Shown piece after piece: positions 9,778 to 21,684 of a stretch of DNA of 64,000 nt. The notes beneath the pieces were generated by a model. The model did no database searches, had not been told where the DNA came from, and saw nothing but the letters and a program-made list of their open reading frames with translations. The stretch lies in assembly GCA_963693315.1 (NCBI GenBank), contig OY856187.1:75151394-75215393 (forward strand), in the 5' to 3' direction. This DNA is from Diogma glabrata. Lineage: Eukaryota > Arthropoda > Insecta > Diptera > Cylindrotomidae. Positions within the stretch are counted from its first letter, which is position 1. Every line of letters starts with the position of its first letter. The position numbers were made by a program, and so were the translations under genes.

Positions 9778-11190
9778 AACATACATCTCATTTTCGACGT
9801 TGATAAATGCAATTTTGCTAAAACTGACGTTGACATTCTCCAAACCTACTTCTGTACGGGTCGATTCTATTACGCGCTACGAACCTCCCGAAAAGGTTGT
9901 GCAACTCCACCGTTTTCTCGGAATAATAAAATTCTACTGCCGATTTATTACTCACGCTGATGGCAATCAAGCCATCCTCGACGATTTTCTTAAAGTGTCT
10001 AAAAAGAATGACGAACGCGTCATTCAAAGGTCCGAAGACGCCATTCAAATCTTTGATCTTTGCCAGCAGCAACTTAGTAAGGCAACAATCTTTTTAATCT
10101 CTGATATTCTGCCCAACTTGGCAAGGTGCTTCAACAACAAATTAATGATTGTTGGACACCTCTTAGTTTCTTCTCTGTCTGACTTTTAATGAAACGGAAC
10201 AGCAATACATCGCTTACGATCGCGAACTCCTTGCAGCTCACTTTGACCGATCGTAAGCCTCTCATCTATGCTTTGTCGCAAATCCCTGCCAAAGCAAGTC
10301 CTCGCCAATTCCATTATTTAGATTTTATCAGTCAATCTACGACTGATATTCACCAAATATCTGGACATTGATAATGTAGTTTCCGACACACTTTCTCGTG
10401 TTGAGTAAATATCACTTTCAGATAAAATTCTCTACGATGAAAGTGCTGACGCTCAGTTCAATGATCTCAAGAAATTAGTAGACACTAGTCCTACACAAAA
10501 ACTTTTATGGGATACTTCGACGGGCAAGGTTCGCCCATTTATTTGAAAGCAATTTCTCCAAGCTGTCTTTGTCAATTTACACAACTTATCTCACACAGGA
10601 GTCAACAGTTCTATCAAACTCCTTACTGATAAAGTCATTAGGCCATCCATTAAGAAGGATGTACGACAAATGGCACAAAACTACATGGCTTGCCAAAATG
10701 CAAAAGTCTCTCGCCATATTCAACCTCCTTTAGGTAATTTTCCTCAAAATTCTCAACGATTTTCTAAGACACATATGGACATTATTGGTCCACTTCTAAC
10801 CTCTAAGGACAAACGCAATTATGTCATAATTATTAACCGCTATACTAGATGGCCTAAAGCCATTTCTATCTCACATATCACAACATTAGCTCTCTACTCC
10901 AATTGGATTGCTCGTATCAGAGTACCTTCAGTAATCGTCACTGATCAGGACTCCTAAATCGAATCCAATTCCTTCAACGAATTGTCAAAGCTTATCGGTT
11001 TTCGAACGTAAACGCACTACAATTTACAATTCTAAATCTAACGTCTCATCCAAATTTGACACTGAACTCTAAAATCCACGACAATAAACTATAACAAAAC
11101 GGACCGGACACGAATATTGCCGTCAATATTGCTTGGTTTACGAACCACTTTCCCTGAAGACTTCCAATCTTAATCGGCTGAGCTGGTCTA
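9778..11190 (+). pseudogene. Ty3/gypsy pol remnant, part 1 (RT end, RNase H, integrase)
   Basis: Gag, protease and most of the RT are missing. What remains, in several frames: the end of the RT palm (FDVDKCNFAK), the connection region (PPEKVVQLHRFLG, FYCRFITHAD, SKKNDERVI), a shortened RNase H (TEQQYIAYDRELLAAHF then TDRKPLIYALSQ, LDFISQSTTDI, VVSDTLSRVE), the integrase zinc finger (LHNLSHTG ... YMACQNAK) and the integrase core with the first Asp in THMDIIGPL and the second in VTDQDS, followed by a stop. The catalytic Glu region is not readable. The order and motifs fit the CsRn1 clade. Broken off at 11190 by a transposon; continues at 15788. Cannot encode a functional enzyme. Confidence 0.88.
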
Positions 11191-11510
11191 CACAGTAAAA
11201 AATCGTTCGTTCACGCACGGTCGTTCTGTAAAAAAACGGTTCGTTAAAAATTAAAAAAATTGTTTGTTTGTTATTTTTACCGAATCAAATTATTTAGCGC
11301 ATGCAGGTACTCAGATTTTAACGAACAAACGCACCAAATGTACGCAATCACTATTTTTATACTGCGACGATCTGTTGTACGTTTTATAGTATCATAAAAA
11401 AGTTCTACAAACATATGATAAACGGACAGTGGGTCGTTCTTTTTACATCAACGTACCGTTTGTAAAACATGTAAATACTGCTCCGTTCGTTCCGTAGATT
11501 TTTAATATAT
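11191..11510. repeat. Left subterminal GTTCGTT motif array
   Basis: Repeated CGTTCGTT or GTTCGTT-type motifs occur at about 11204, 11230, 11441 and 11483, plus an inverted AACGAAC at about 11309. They look like transposase binding sites near the left end, the mirror image of the array at the right end. Confidence 0.6.
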
Positions 11511-12654
11511 TTCTATCAGAGATTTATTTAGTATAAAGAAATTGTGACATATGGCGACATACCATAAATTCATTTTGTCAATCGCGTTTAAATTGGTCTT
11601 TTTTTAAATAAAATTATTAAAAATATAGTATTAATTTAAAAAAAATATACTAATAAGTGAAAAAAAAAACAAAATACATATGTGGAAACTGGTGTACCAA
11701 TTTTTTTAATTTATCAGTGAAACTAATAAATTTGTGGACTATAAAAATAAATAAAATGTGTACAAATATTTTTGTGTATAGGAAAGTGTCAGGAAAAAAT
11801 GATGTTCCTTCATTTGAAAAGGGGTGATATTAGGTGATATGAAAATTATCTGCCGTTCTTATCACTAGATTGTGTTGTGGTCATATATCTGGTACTAATA
11901 ATTCGAATTGTGTCAAAAGAACTCGTGCGTAAAATGTGGAATGGAATAATTAACAATATTGTGAAATTTGTATTGCATAACATCAAACTGATGTAACATT
12001 GTCTTATATTGCTAAATACACAAATAAAAATTTGGTGGATATATACCATATTGTGAAATTCGTTTTCCGTAAAATCGTTACCGTTACCGTTTAATATTTT
12101 GCAATACGAACTTCATAATATGTTCCTAAATCACGTTTATGTGTTCGGGAACAGGACCCCTGTAAATTTTGATGTTAGTTATGCACCTTGCTCTGTCCGA
12201 CAAGTCACTGAAAACTCCAATGTTATTTTGCAACTGGTCGAACCTGTTGTCAAGATGAAACGGACACAGTAAACATCAACCATAAAGTAAATATCCACCC
12301 CACGATACAGAACAATTTAGACCTAACTAAATTAATGAAAGTGGATGACCATTTATATCACAAAAGGATGTTCTGAAAGGTAATTTTGATTAAAATTGTA
12401 GTATTGTATTGCATTCATGAACCAAAAGTGAAATTCTAATCACCACTTTTTTGGCATTTCTCGACGTTTTAGGACCTACTGATTCTAAAACAACAAAAAA
12501 AAATGTATATCTATCTGCCGGCCGGCCAGCCGTTCGTCACAACTGACGAAATCTAGAAAACGGCTGGAGGGATTTCAAATTTTTTTTAAAACAGATTTAC
12601 TCAATGGAAAGAGCCGAACGAACGATGTGTTCGATGTTCGATGTGTTTGGTACA

Positions 12655-13200
12655 GTTAGTGTGTCAAAAAAATCGTCCAGTGTGTCAAACAAGGAAATTT
12701 GCATATTTTTTGCTTAAAAAACGTTCATTTTAAGTGATTACGAATGGAACCATTGAATTTGAAGAAATCTTGATGGTCGGGATTGGTATGTGAGACCAAA
12801 AACTAGATTATTGCATTATAAGTTTGGTTTGTCAAAAAAATATTGTCAAGTGTGTCAAAAGAAAGATTTTCATTTATTTTATTATCCAATTTTTGGGAAA
12901 AAATAAGATTAATTATTTGTATGACATGAAATTTTATTATTATTATAGAGAATTATGGCATTATAAGTTTGCCGAAAAATAATGTCAAGTGTGTCAAAAG
13001 AATGATTTTCATTTCTGTTTTTAGAAAATAGTAAAATTAGTTATGTGGATGAAATGAAATGTAATGAACATGATATTATTATTATTGAGAATTTTATTGC
13101 ATTATAAGCTTGTTAAAAATATGATCCAGTTATTTTTTTAGCCAATTTCTTGAAAAAAAAATTCTTGAAAAAAAACTTTTACTGTTTGTATGATGTAAAT
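12655..13200 (+). repeat. Imperfect tandem repeat, about 143 bp
   Basis: 'gcattataag' recurs at 12813, 12958 and 13099, and 'aagtgtgtcaaaagaa' with 'gattttcattt' recurs within the units; a more decayed unit precedes with 'cagtgtgtcaaacaagg'. Spacings are 145 and 141 bp. Internal to the 4.6-kb element; non-coding. Confidence 0.7.
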
Positions 13201-13534
13201 GTGACATGGACATTTTTGAATATGTTAGTCTTTGAAATAGTTTTTGAATTTTGAAAAAAGTTTCGACTTTTGATTTTGAGTTTTTGCAATATTTCCAGAA
13301 TTTTTGGAAAAAGTTTAATCTTTGATTTTATAATAATTTTTGGAATATTTTTAGATTTTTTCACACTGTTTTTGATTTTATTTTATTTTTACAACATTTT
13401 TGGAATTTTGAAAGAATTATGGATTTGTGATTTCGTAATATTTTCTCGAAGTATTCGAAGTTTTCTCGTAATATTTTCTTTTTTCTGATTGTATCATCTT
13501 TTCACTAAATTATGTTAATTTATGATCTGTTATG

Positions 13535-13770
13535 ATTTTCCGGCAACGTATTGATGTTTCGTGTTAGTTTTGTAATAAATTTCTAAACAGGGATAAAAAA
13601 ATACATTAACAAAGAATTATGTTTGATATACATCGCTGCCCAAAACTAAAAACAATGTCCTCAATAAAGTTTTATGCCGAAAACTATATCAAAATCCTTA
13701 ACCAAAACCGAAGTCTTAATATCCCAGAGCTTGAGATTTCAGCCCATCCATATGTTTCTATTATATTTTC
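13535..13770 (+). repeat. Dispersed repeat, copy 3 of 3
   Basis: Matches window positions 1-125 ('gcccaaaactaaaaac', 'gccgaaaactatat', 'aaaatccttaacc') and 6935-7125 ('attgatgtttcgtgttag'). It joins the two partial copies, showing that they belong to one longer repeat. It sits inside the 4.6-kb element, either captured or inserted later. Confidence 0.65.
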
Positions 13771-14115
13771 AACATTAGCAAATTTTTAGTTTGTTAGAAA
13801 CTTGACGCACTGAATAAAATATTCGATTTTTAAACGATATAAGATGGTCAACTTCATCGCGGATATGGCGAATCGAACTCTGAAATCGATTCAAAACCTG
13901 CGCAGGTTTTAGAACGGTGTAGTTCAACCAATGTTAAATACTTAAGTTTTGAAATGAAAAATATATAATATAAGGCCAAAGTTAATTTCTTTCATGGAAA
14001 TTGTTATTAACTTCATTCAACTTCTGTTAAACTATATGTAAAATCAACCTCATTCTGTTGGCAGGACAAATCTGTAATTGTAGTAGTTGCAATCAAAGTG
14101 AAATTGTTTCTAAGT

Positions 14116-14551
14116 ACACTCCAAAAAAACAAAATTCATAAAGATTCAATAAACGCTGTTTATAAAATTTTATAACCAAATTATACGTGAAATCTATAAA
14201 TTTTTTCATAAATAATACGAAATATTTATAACATCTGCTTATCGTTTGATAACTCATTTATGTATACTATAAACCAGTATTTATAAAAGAATAATCATTT
14301 TTTTTGTATGTTTATATATTTAGTAAATATATTTTTGAAAGTATGAACATGATTATAAAATTTTCAACCGGAATTCATAAATAAATTCGTGAAATTTATA
14401 AACACAACAGTTATTAATTGATAACTTTGACCAATACTTTATGAACTTCTATTCGTAAGAATAATAATGTGTTTATTAGCGCCAACTCATTACAAAAATT
14501 CGCAAATTAAATATATTTTTTTACAGATATTATAACATTTTTTTTCAGTGT
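14116..14551. mobile_element. Possible MITE inside the 4.6-kb element
   Basis: Left end 'acactccaaaaaaacaaaat' and right end (reverse complement) 'acactgaaaaaaaatgttat' resemble each other as short inverted repeats about 436 bp apart, and the interior is rich in 'tttataa' words. No convincing target duplication. Could be chance in A-rich DNA. Confidence 0.3.
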
Positions 14552-15094
14552 TTTTTCCTTTGTTTGAATAATAAATTGTTTACTTCGGGGTGAGGTTGAC
14601 TTCAATATTTTTTCAGTGTAGGGTTTTGAATGCCTAAGCCTACTTTCCAAGCAGATTTGGCTATCAACGCCTGAAAAAGGTGTAGTTAAGTTCTAAAGCA
14701 TTTTCAAACAACTAATAGATCTGGAGGTATGGATTTGAGAAAAGCATTAAGCAACAAATAAATACAATCTTTAGATTATAGTTTATTTCTATTTACAAAA
14801 ACATATTGTAAATATTTTATAAAATTAATAAAATTTTAAAAAATTTCTACAGAAATGCGTGTTTTTTCATTTTTATTTTTCAGATTTAGAGATTTACATA
14901 AACAGTGCCTGTTTATAAACAATCAAAACGTAAATTTAAACAGTTTTTTATTAAATTTTAACAAAGGTTCAATAAGCTTCCAACAATAAGTTTACATATT
15001 TATATATATTTTATATGTTCATCCAATCTTAAGAATTATATGCAGCTGCCCAATTACCGTCATGAGGCATCATAAACTAACAATTGTCTATCCA

Positions 15095-15787
15095 TTGAAC
15101 GAACGAAAAATACCCCAAAATTTACTCCAACAAACTTTGTGGTATAAGTCCAACTAACAGGTTAAGTACGAACCAATCACGGTGCAATAATAATCGGATA
15201 GTGTAACGAACCATAGTCACATACACATATTATCTAACGAACTTTGTTTTATGACTAGAACGGACAATAATCTCGCGAGTATGCTCTAAAATTAAAAACG
15301 GACCGATTTAACGAACGAAAGATATTCAAATATTGAATTTAACGTACTCTGTTTTATAACTTAAACGAACGTGTTCTATGTTTAATATAAAAATAAATGT
15401 TAATTCGGCCAGATTAACGAACCATAAATACTTATTATAACCAAAAATAGCAACAATAAATAATGTAGTTCTCAATTAAACGAACAATGTTGTATAATAA
15501 CAAAGAACGAACGTTTTATGATCTATAAATTGTATTTTAATCAGCGCTAAGCCAAACGTCCCAAAAGGGGTTTTTAAAAAAATTTCATTTAATAATTAAC
15601 GAACGAGACGAGGTTTAAATAAACTAACGCTTGCAAGATTTTCGAAAAAAAATAATAACATACGGGCGTTCGTCAAAATATTTTTTCTTGAAAAATATTA
15701 AAAATCGCGCCATTGAACGAACCATTGTGATACGACCTATAGCGGTGCAAAAACGCAGTTACAAAAGACGAACAATTTTTAACTGTG
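15095..15787. repeat. Right subterminal AACGAAC motif array
   Basis: About a dozen AACGAAC/AACGAACG motifs are spread over 690 bp, for example near 15099, 15195, 15236, 15310, 15364, 15415, 15478, 15505, 15597, 15713 and 15768. They are in the opposite orientation to the GTTCGTT motifs at the left end, as expected for multiple binding sites of one transposase at both ends. Confidence 0.7.
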
Positions 15788-16441
15788 TACTGTACTAACA
15801 TGCGTCTCCTCGGAAAATTTTTAAGCCAAAATTCTAATTCCATTCCTCAATCTGATTTTGTTTCACAACTGAAACAACATTTCACTCTCTTTCGTACCTT
15901 TATTGCGTCAAGACATACTTCTCCTAAAGTGTTCGTCTCCAAAAACCTTGATCTTGTTCGCATGTCTTGTTCCGTACGGAACTACGTAACTACGCAAATC
16001 ACTACCATCACTACCATACGAAGGTCCATTTCAAGTCATCAGTCGCGGTGATAAAAAATAAAGGTCAACACATTCGAGTTTCTATCGACAGATTAAAACC
16101 TTGCTTTAGGGAACAATCTGAAGATGACTATACTCAAAGCTCACCTACTTCGGGTACTAATCTTAGTTGCGCAAACGGAGCTTCGTCTTCTACAGAGATT
16201 GCCATTTCTACTCCTTCGGACACATTTCAGTCTTCTCTTTCTATCTCCGTAGAAATGAGACAACATGATGCTTAGGCAACTGTATCGTCTAAAGAGGTTA
16301 GATTTGATCTCATTCCTCAGCAACCACTAGTCTATCCTACATCCACAATTAAGTGAGCAGGTAAAACCCCTGCTACCCCTACTCGCTTCCTTCGTGATGT
16401 AGAACAGCAATTTTATTTATCTTTCAATCTTCGATGAAACT
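15788..16441 (+). pseudogene. Ty3/gypsy pol remnant, part 2 (integrase C-terminus)
   Basis: Continues the pol relic after the 4.6-kb insert. Readable pieces are HTSPKVFVSKNLDLVR, FKSSVAVIKNKGQHIRVSIDRLKPCF and a Ser/Thr-rich tail. The 'VFVSKdLd...' and 'v.IDRLKPAf' pattern is typical of the C-terminal end of CsRn1-type integrases, without a chromodomain. Two frames are used, so at least one frameshift is present. The remnant stops just before the polypurine tract. Confidence 0.82.
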
Positions 16442-16451
16442 AGGGAGGGGG

Positions 16452-16667
16452 TGTTTGTAACGATAAACTTCAGTACAATAATAACAATAACCGCACAATT
16501 GATTCTAATATAATAAGAAGAGTTTCTTCACGCACGGCATGCCGTTATATATATTTTATTCTCATTATTTTGAGTTAGAATAACATTCTTGGCTGAGAAG
16601 TTGTAATTTCATGTCAGATGTAATTTTAGTTTTCATTGCTGTCAAAACTCTCCCCATCGACTACAAT
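16452..16667 (+). mobile_element. Truncated 3' LTR, preceded by polypurine tract
   Basis: A purine run 'gggaggggg' ends at 16451 and is followed by 'tgtttgtaacgataaac', the LTR start with its TG. About 216 bp align with the 5' LTR at 8791 before similarity fades near 'tcgactacaat'. Equivalent starts are at 20106, 23756, 31024, 34674 and 41952. The LTR contains the palindrome 'acggcatgccgt', the neighbourhood where the LINE inserted in copies 3 and 5. Confidence 0.78.
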
Positions 16668-17617
16668 GGGAGACTGACGTAATAAACGACCGTGAAAAAA
16701 TCAGCTGCCATGGTAATTATGTCGCTGTTGCGAATGACCGTGGTGAATATTCATAGCTGATTAGTCTGGCAACGCTCCTACATGGAGCATGAACGCCTTA
16801 AAAAAATTAAACTCTTATTAATTTGGATACATCCAAATTAATAAGAACACCGTTGGTAATGATGTGATATTTAGATCGCTAGTCGGTGAATATGGGAATG
16901 AACATAGGAACTACACAACCAGCAAACTCGCCCGTTGGTCATATTAGGTACATATAATTTATTTCGCTGAAAACAAGCAAATATTTGTGTAAGAGTAAGC
17001 ACACTTGTTCATTCCTTAGAAGATACAGATGCTTTCAAGTAGGTAAGCAAATTAAATAACACAATTGATTGCAACGTAGATATGTTATCATTTCAATAAT
17101 TGTAGAAAATGATAAAAAACTAGAAATGTGAATGTCCATATCTGTTTTATCTACTTGGTGTGGTTATAACTGTGCACTTATTATTCTTAACCTGGATTAC
17201 AAGATTCAGTATATTTAACTATGAATTAAAACTTATCAAATGCAATCAAATAAATTGCCAACCGTCAATAGCAAATAATTATTATAGGTGATACTTTTGG
17301 GAAATTGAACCGACAACGTTTCCATTTTTCATTTGGATTATATACAACACCTGAATTAAACGTTGTTTAAAACGAAGTCTTTAAAGTTACGGTACGAAAA
17401 ATTTGAATCTTAAAAAATCAAAACTCAAAAATAAAATTATACAGTTAGAAACCCTCTTCGATGAGGAGCCAATACATAAACTAAAATATAAAAAATAAAC
17501 TAAACTAAAAATAAACTAAAATATAAACTTTTTCTTAACAACAACAGAAGCCAACATTTAAAAAACTAATTATAATTTTGAGTAAACTTTGTCTGTAATA
17601 TGTACTCGTAATAACCT
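16668..17617 (+). repeat. About 950-bp flank carried in every unit
   Basis: This segment follows the truncated 3' LTR in all six copies, has no counterpart in the 5' LTR at 8791-9597, and in copy 6 runs straight into unique DNA at 43118. It is most simply original flanking DNA captured in the duplication. It includes a hairpin 'cttattaatttggat' / 'atccaaattaataag' near 16816-16847; the G in the left arm is A in copies 2-5. No coding frame. Confidence 0.65.
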
Positions 17618-17625
17618 AATAACCT

Positions 17626-20600
17626 AGTTATTGAAATTAGCAAAATAGCAACAAACGACTATTGTTTTTATTGACATCTATACCTAAAGTAAATTAAAAA
17701 ATAATTGGCGAATAAATACGCTGATTCAATATTCAACCTCTTCAATTTTTAACCTCACTCTTCAGCAAACTTGGACAACTCCATCAATTATCATCGCTGG
17801 ACAACTCTATTCGGCATTCATCTTCCGCTCAACACAGCAGCTACCGAAATTGGTGACCCCGCCCGACGTGATCAAATCCAGTTAATGTTTTATTTTACCA
17901 GAATAATTTTATTAGCTGTTAAACACAAATTTTTTGTCTCTATATTCGTTATTGTTATTATTACTTTTTTGGTTGCAATCTGCGCTTTTGCGATTGCAAA
18001 CCAATACGCAATGGAAGTGTAAATCGCCGCAACATCCATCTCATTTTCGACGTTGATAAATGCAATTTTGCTAAAACTGACGTTGACATTCTCCAAACCT
18101 ACTTCTGTACGGGTCGATTCTATTACGCGCTACGAACCTCCCGAAAAGGTTGTGCAACTCCACCGTTTTCTCGGAATAATAAAATTCTACTGCCGATTTA
18201 TTACTCACGCTGATGGCAATCAAGCCATCCTCGACGATTTTCTTAAAGGGTCTAAAAAGAATGACGAACGCGTCATTCAAAGGTCCGAAGACGCCATTCA
18301 AATCTTTGATCTTTGCCAGCAGCAACTTAGTAAGGCAACAATCTTTTTAATCTCTGATATTCTGCCCAACTTGGCAAGGTGCTTCAACAACAAATTAATG
18401 ATTGTTGGACACCTCTTAGTTTCTTCTCTGTCTGACTTTTAATGAAACGGAACAGCAATACATCGCTTACGATCGCGAACTCCTTGCAGCTCACTTTGAC
18501 CGATCGTAAGCCTCTCATCTATGCTTTGTCGCAAATCCCTGCCAAAGCAAGTCCTCGCCAATTCCATTATTTAGATTTTATCAGTCAATCTACGACTGAT
18601 ATTCACCAAATATCTGGACATTGATAATGTAGTTTCCGACACACTTTCTCGTGTTGAGTAAATATCACTTTCAGATAAAATTCTCTACGATGAAAGTGCT
18701 GACGCTCAGTTCAATGATCTCAAGAAATTAGTAGACACTAGTCCTACACAAAAACTTTTATGGGATACTTCGACGGGCAAGGTTCGCCCATTTATTTGAA
18801 AGCAATTTCTCCAAGCTGTCTTTGTCAATTTACACAACTTATCTCACACAGGAGTCAACAGTTCTATCAAACTCCTTACTGATAAAGTCATTAGGCCATC
18901 CATTAAGAAGGATGTACGACAAATGGCACAAAACTACATGGCTTGCCAAAATGCAAAAGTCTCTCGCCATATTCAACCTCCTTTAGGTAATTTTCCTCAA
19001 AATTCTCAACGATTTTCTAAGACACATATGGACATTATTGGTCCACTTCTAACCTCTAAGGACAAACGCAATTATGTCATAATTATTAACCGCTATACTA
19101 GATGGCCTAAAGCCATTTCTATCTCACATATCACAACATTAGCTCTCTACTCCAATTGGATTGCTCGTATCAGAGTACCTTCAGTAATCGTCACTGATCA
19201 GGACTCCTAAATCGAATCCAATTCCTTCAACGAATTGTCAAAGCTTATCGGTTTTCGAACGTAAACGCACTACAATTTACAATTCTAAATCTAACGTCTC
19301 ATCGAAATTTGACACTGAACTCTAAAATCCACGACAATAAACTATAACAAAACGGACCGGACACGAATATTGCCGTCAATATTGCTTGGTTTACGAACCA
19401 CTTTCCCTGAAGACTTCCAATCTTAATCGGCTGAGCTGGTCTACTGTACTAACATGCGTCTCCTCGGAAAATTTTTAAGCCAAAATTCTAATTCCATTCC
19501 TCAATCTGATTTTGTTTCACAACTGAAACAACATTTCACTCTCTTTCGTACCTTTATTGCGTCAAGACATACTTCTCCTAAAGTGTTCGTCTCCAAAAAC
19601 ATTGATCTTGTTCGCATGTCTTGTTCCGTACGGAACTACGTAACTACGCAAATCACTACCATCACTACCATACGAAGGTCCATTTCAAGTCATCAGTCGC
19701 GGTGATAAAAAATAAAGGTCAACACATTCGAGTTTCTATCGACAGATTAAAACCTTGCTTTAGGGAACAATCTGAAGATGACTATACTCAAAGCTCACCT
19801 ACTTCGGGTACTAATCTTAGTTGCGCAAACGGAACTTCGTCTTCTACAGAGATTGCCATTTCTACTCCTTCGGACACATTTCAGTCTTCTCTTTCTATCT
19901 CCGTAGAAATGAGACAACATGATGCTTAGGCAACTGTATCGCCTAAAGAGGTTAGATTTGATCTCATTCCTCAGCAACCACTAGTCTATCCTACATCCAC
20001 AATTAAGTGAGCAGGTAAAACCCCTGCTACCCCTACTCGCTTCCTTCGTGATGTAGAACAGCAATTTTATTTATCTTTCAATCTTCGATGAAACTAGGGA
20101 GGGGGTGTTTGTAACGATAAACTTCAGTACAATAATAACAATAACCGCACAATTGATTCTAATATAATAAGAAGAGTTTCTTCACGCACGGCATGCCGTT
20201 ATATATATTTTATTCTCATTATTTTGAGTTAGAATAACATTCTTGGCTGAGAAGTTGTAATTTCATGTCAGATGTAATTTTAGTTTTCATTGCTGTCAAA
20301 ACTCTCCCCATCGACTACAATGGGAGACTGACGTAATAAACGACCGTGAAAAAATCAGCTGCCATGGTAATTATGTCGCTGTTGCGAATGACCGTGGTGA
20401 ATATTCATAGCTGATTAGTCTGGCAACGCTCCTACATGGAGCATGAACGCCTTAAAAAAATTAAACTCTTATTAATTTAGATACATCCAAATTAATAAGA
20501 ACACCGTTGGTAATGATGTGATATTTAGATCGCTAGTCGGTGAATATGGGAATGAACATAGGAACTACACAACCAGCAAACTCGCCCGTTGGTCATATTA

Positions 20601-21279
20601 GGTACATATAATTTATTTCGCTGAAAACAAGCAAATATTTGTGTAAGAGTAAGCACACTTGTTCATTCCTTAGAAGATACAGATGCTTTCAAGTAGGTAA
20701 GCAAATTAAATAACACAATTGATTGCAACGTAGATATGTTATCATTTCAATAATTGTAGAAAATGATAAAAAACTAGAAATGTGAATGTCCATATCTGTT
20801 TTATCTACTTGGTGTGGTTATAACTGTGCACTTATTATTCTTAACCTGGATTACAAGATTCAGTATATTTAACTATGAATTAAAACTTATCAAATGCAAT
20901 CAAATAAATTGCCAACCGTCAATAGCAAATAATTATTATAGGTGATACTTTTGGGAAATTGAACCGACAACGTTTCCATTTTTCATTTGGATTATATACA
21001 ACACCTGAATTAAACGTTGTTTAAAACGAAGTCTTTAAAGTTACGGTACGAAAAATTTGAATCTTAAAAAATCAAAACTCAAAAATAAAATTATACAGTT
21101 AGAAACCCTCTTCGATGAGGAGCCAATACATAAACTAAAATATAAAAAATAAACTAAACTAAAAATAAACTAAAATATAAACTTTTTCTTAACAACAACA
21201 GAAGCCAACATTTAAAAAACTAATTATAATTTTGAGTAAACTTTGTCTGTAATATGTACTCGTAATAACCTAATAACCT
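17626..21279 (+). repeat. Array copy 2 (3,654-bp reference unit, type A)
   Basis: The uninterrupted unit. Primer binding site at 17851, pol relic 18031-20095, polypurine tract ending at 20105, 3' LTR start at 20106. It has the 'attcaccaaatatctgg' form (4 bp longer than type B) that breaks the RNase H frame. Confidence 0.92.
18031..20095 (+). pseudogene. Ty3/gypsy (CsRn1-like) pol remnant, copy 2
   Basis: Uninterrupted version of the relic. In order: RT end (FDVDKCNFAK), connection (VVQLHRFLG at about 18146), RNase H fragments (YDRELLAAHF, TDRKPLIYAL, LDFISQ) broken by a missing block and by the 4-bp 'acca' insertion, integrase zinc finger (HNLSHTG, near 18830, and MACQNAK, near 18940), core Asp residues in THMDIIG and VTDQDS (up to 19210), then heavy frame loss over the catalytic Glu region, and the SIDRLKP tail near 19740. 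There is no gag, protease or RT active site (no YxDD seen). Non-functional; of interest as an amplified fossil. Confidence 0.9.
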
Positions 21280-21684
21280 AGTTATTGAAATTAGCAAAAT
21301 AGCAACAAACGACTATTGTTTTTATTGACATCTATACCTAAAGTAAATTAAAAAATAATTGGCGAATAAATACGCTGATTCAATATTCAACCTCTTCAAT
21401 TTTTAACCTCACTCTTCAGCAAACTTGGACAACTCCATCAATTATCATCGCTGGACAACTCTATTCGGCATTCATCTTCCGCTCAACACAGCAGCTACCG
21501 AAATTGGTGACCCCGCCCGACGTGATCAAATCCAGTTAATGTTTTATTTTACCAGAATAATTTTATTAGCTGTTAAACACAAATTTTTTGTCTCTATATT
21601 CGTTATTGTTATTATTACTTTTTTGGTTGCAATCTGCGCTTTTGCGATTGCAAACCAATACGCAATGGAAGTGTAAATCGCCGC

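Larger units (their letters stand above)
11191..15787. mobile_element. 4.6-kb TA-flanked DNA element with subterminal repeats
   Basis: Five other array units give the empty site: 'ggtctactgtactaac'. Here it is split as 'ggtcTA', 4,597 bp, 'TActgtactaac', so the target duplication is TA. Ends are imperfect inverted repeats: left CACAGTAAAAAATCGTTCGT, right (reverse complement) CACAGTTAAAAATTGTTCGT. Motifs of the GTTCGTT/AACGAAC type crowd both ends. Inside are a 143-bp tandem repeat, a dispersed-repeat copy and a possible MITE. I find no transposase, so it is probably a large non-autonomous element. TA duplication suggests the Tc1/mariner group, but the size and subterminal arrays are unusual for it. 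Confidence 0.88.
9373..17625 (+). repeat. Array copy 1 (edge copy, with 4.6-kb insert)
   Basis: Most divergent copy: private bases include 'cttaaagtgtct' (others 'cttaaagggtct'), 'catccaaatttg' (others 'catcgaaatttg') and 'ctgtatcgtctaaag' (others 'cgcctaaag'). It carries the 'atttggataca' hairpin base shared only with copy 6. Primer binding site at 9598, polypurine tract ending at 16451. Interrupted at 11191-15787 by a DNA element. Confidence 0.9.

Noticed and set aside
16668..17617. Treating the 950-bp flank as part of a long LTR
   Set aside because: The 5' LTR lacks it, and copy 6 runs from it directly into unique DNA, so captured flank is simpler. An insertion inside the LTR remains possible.
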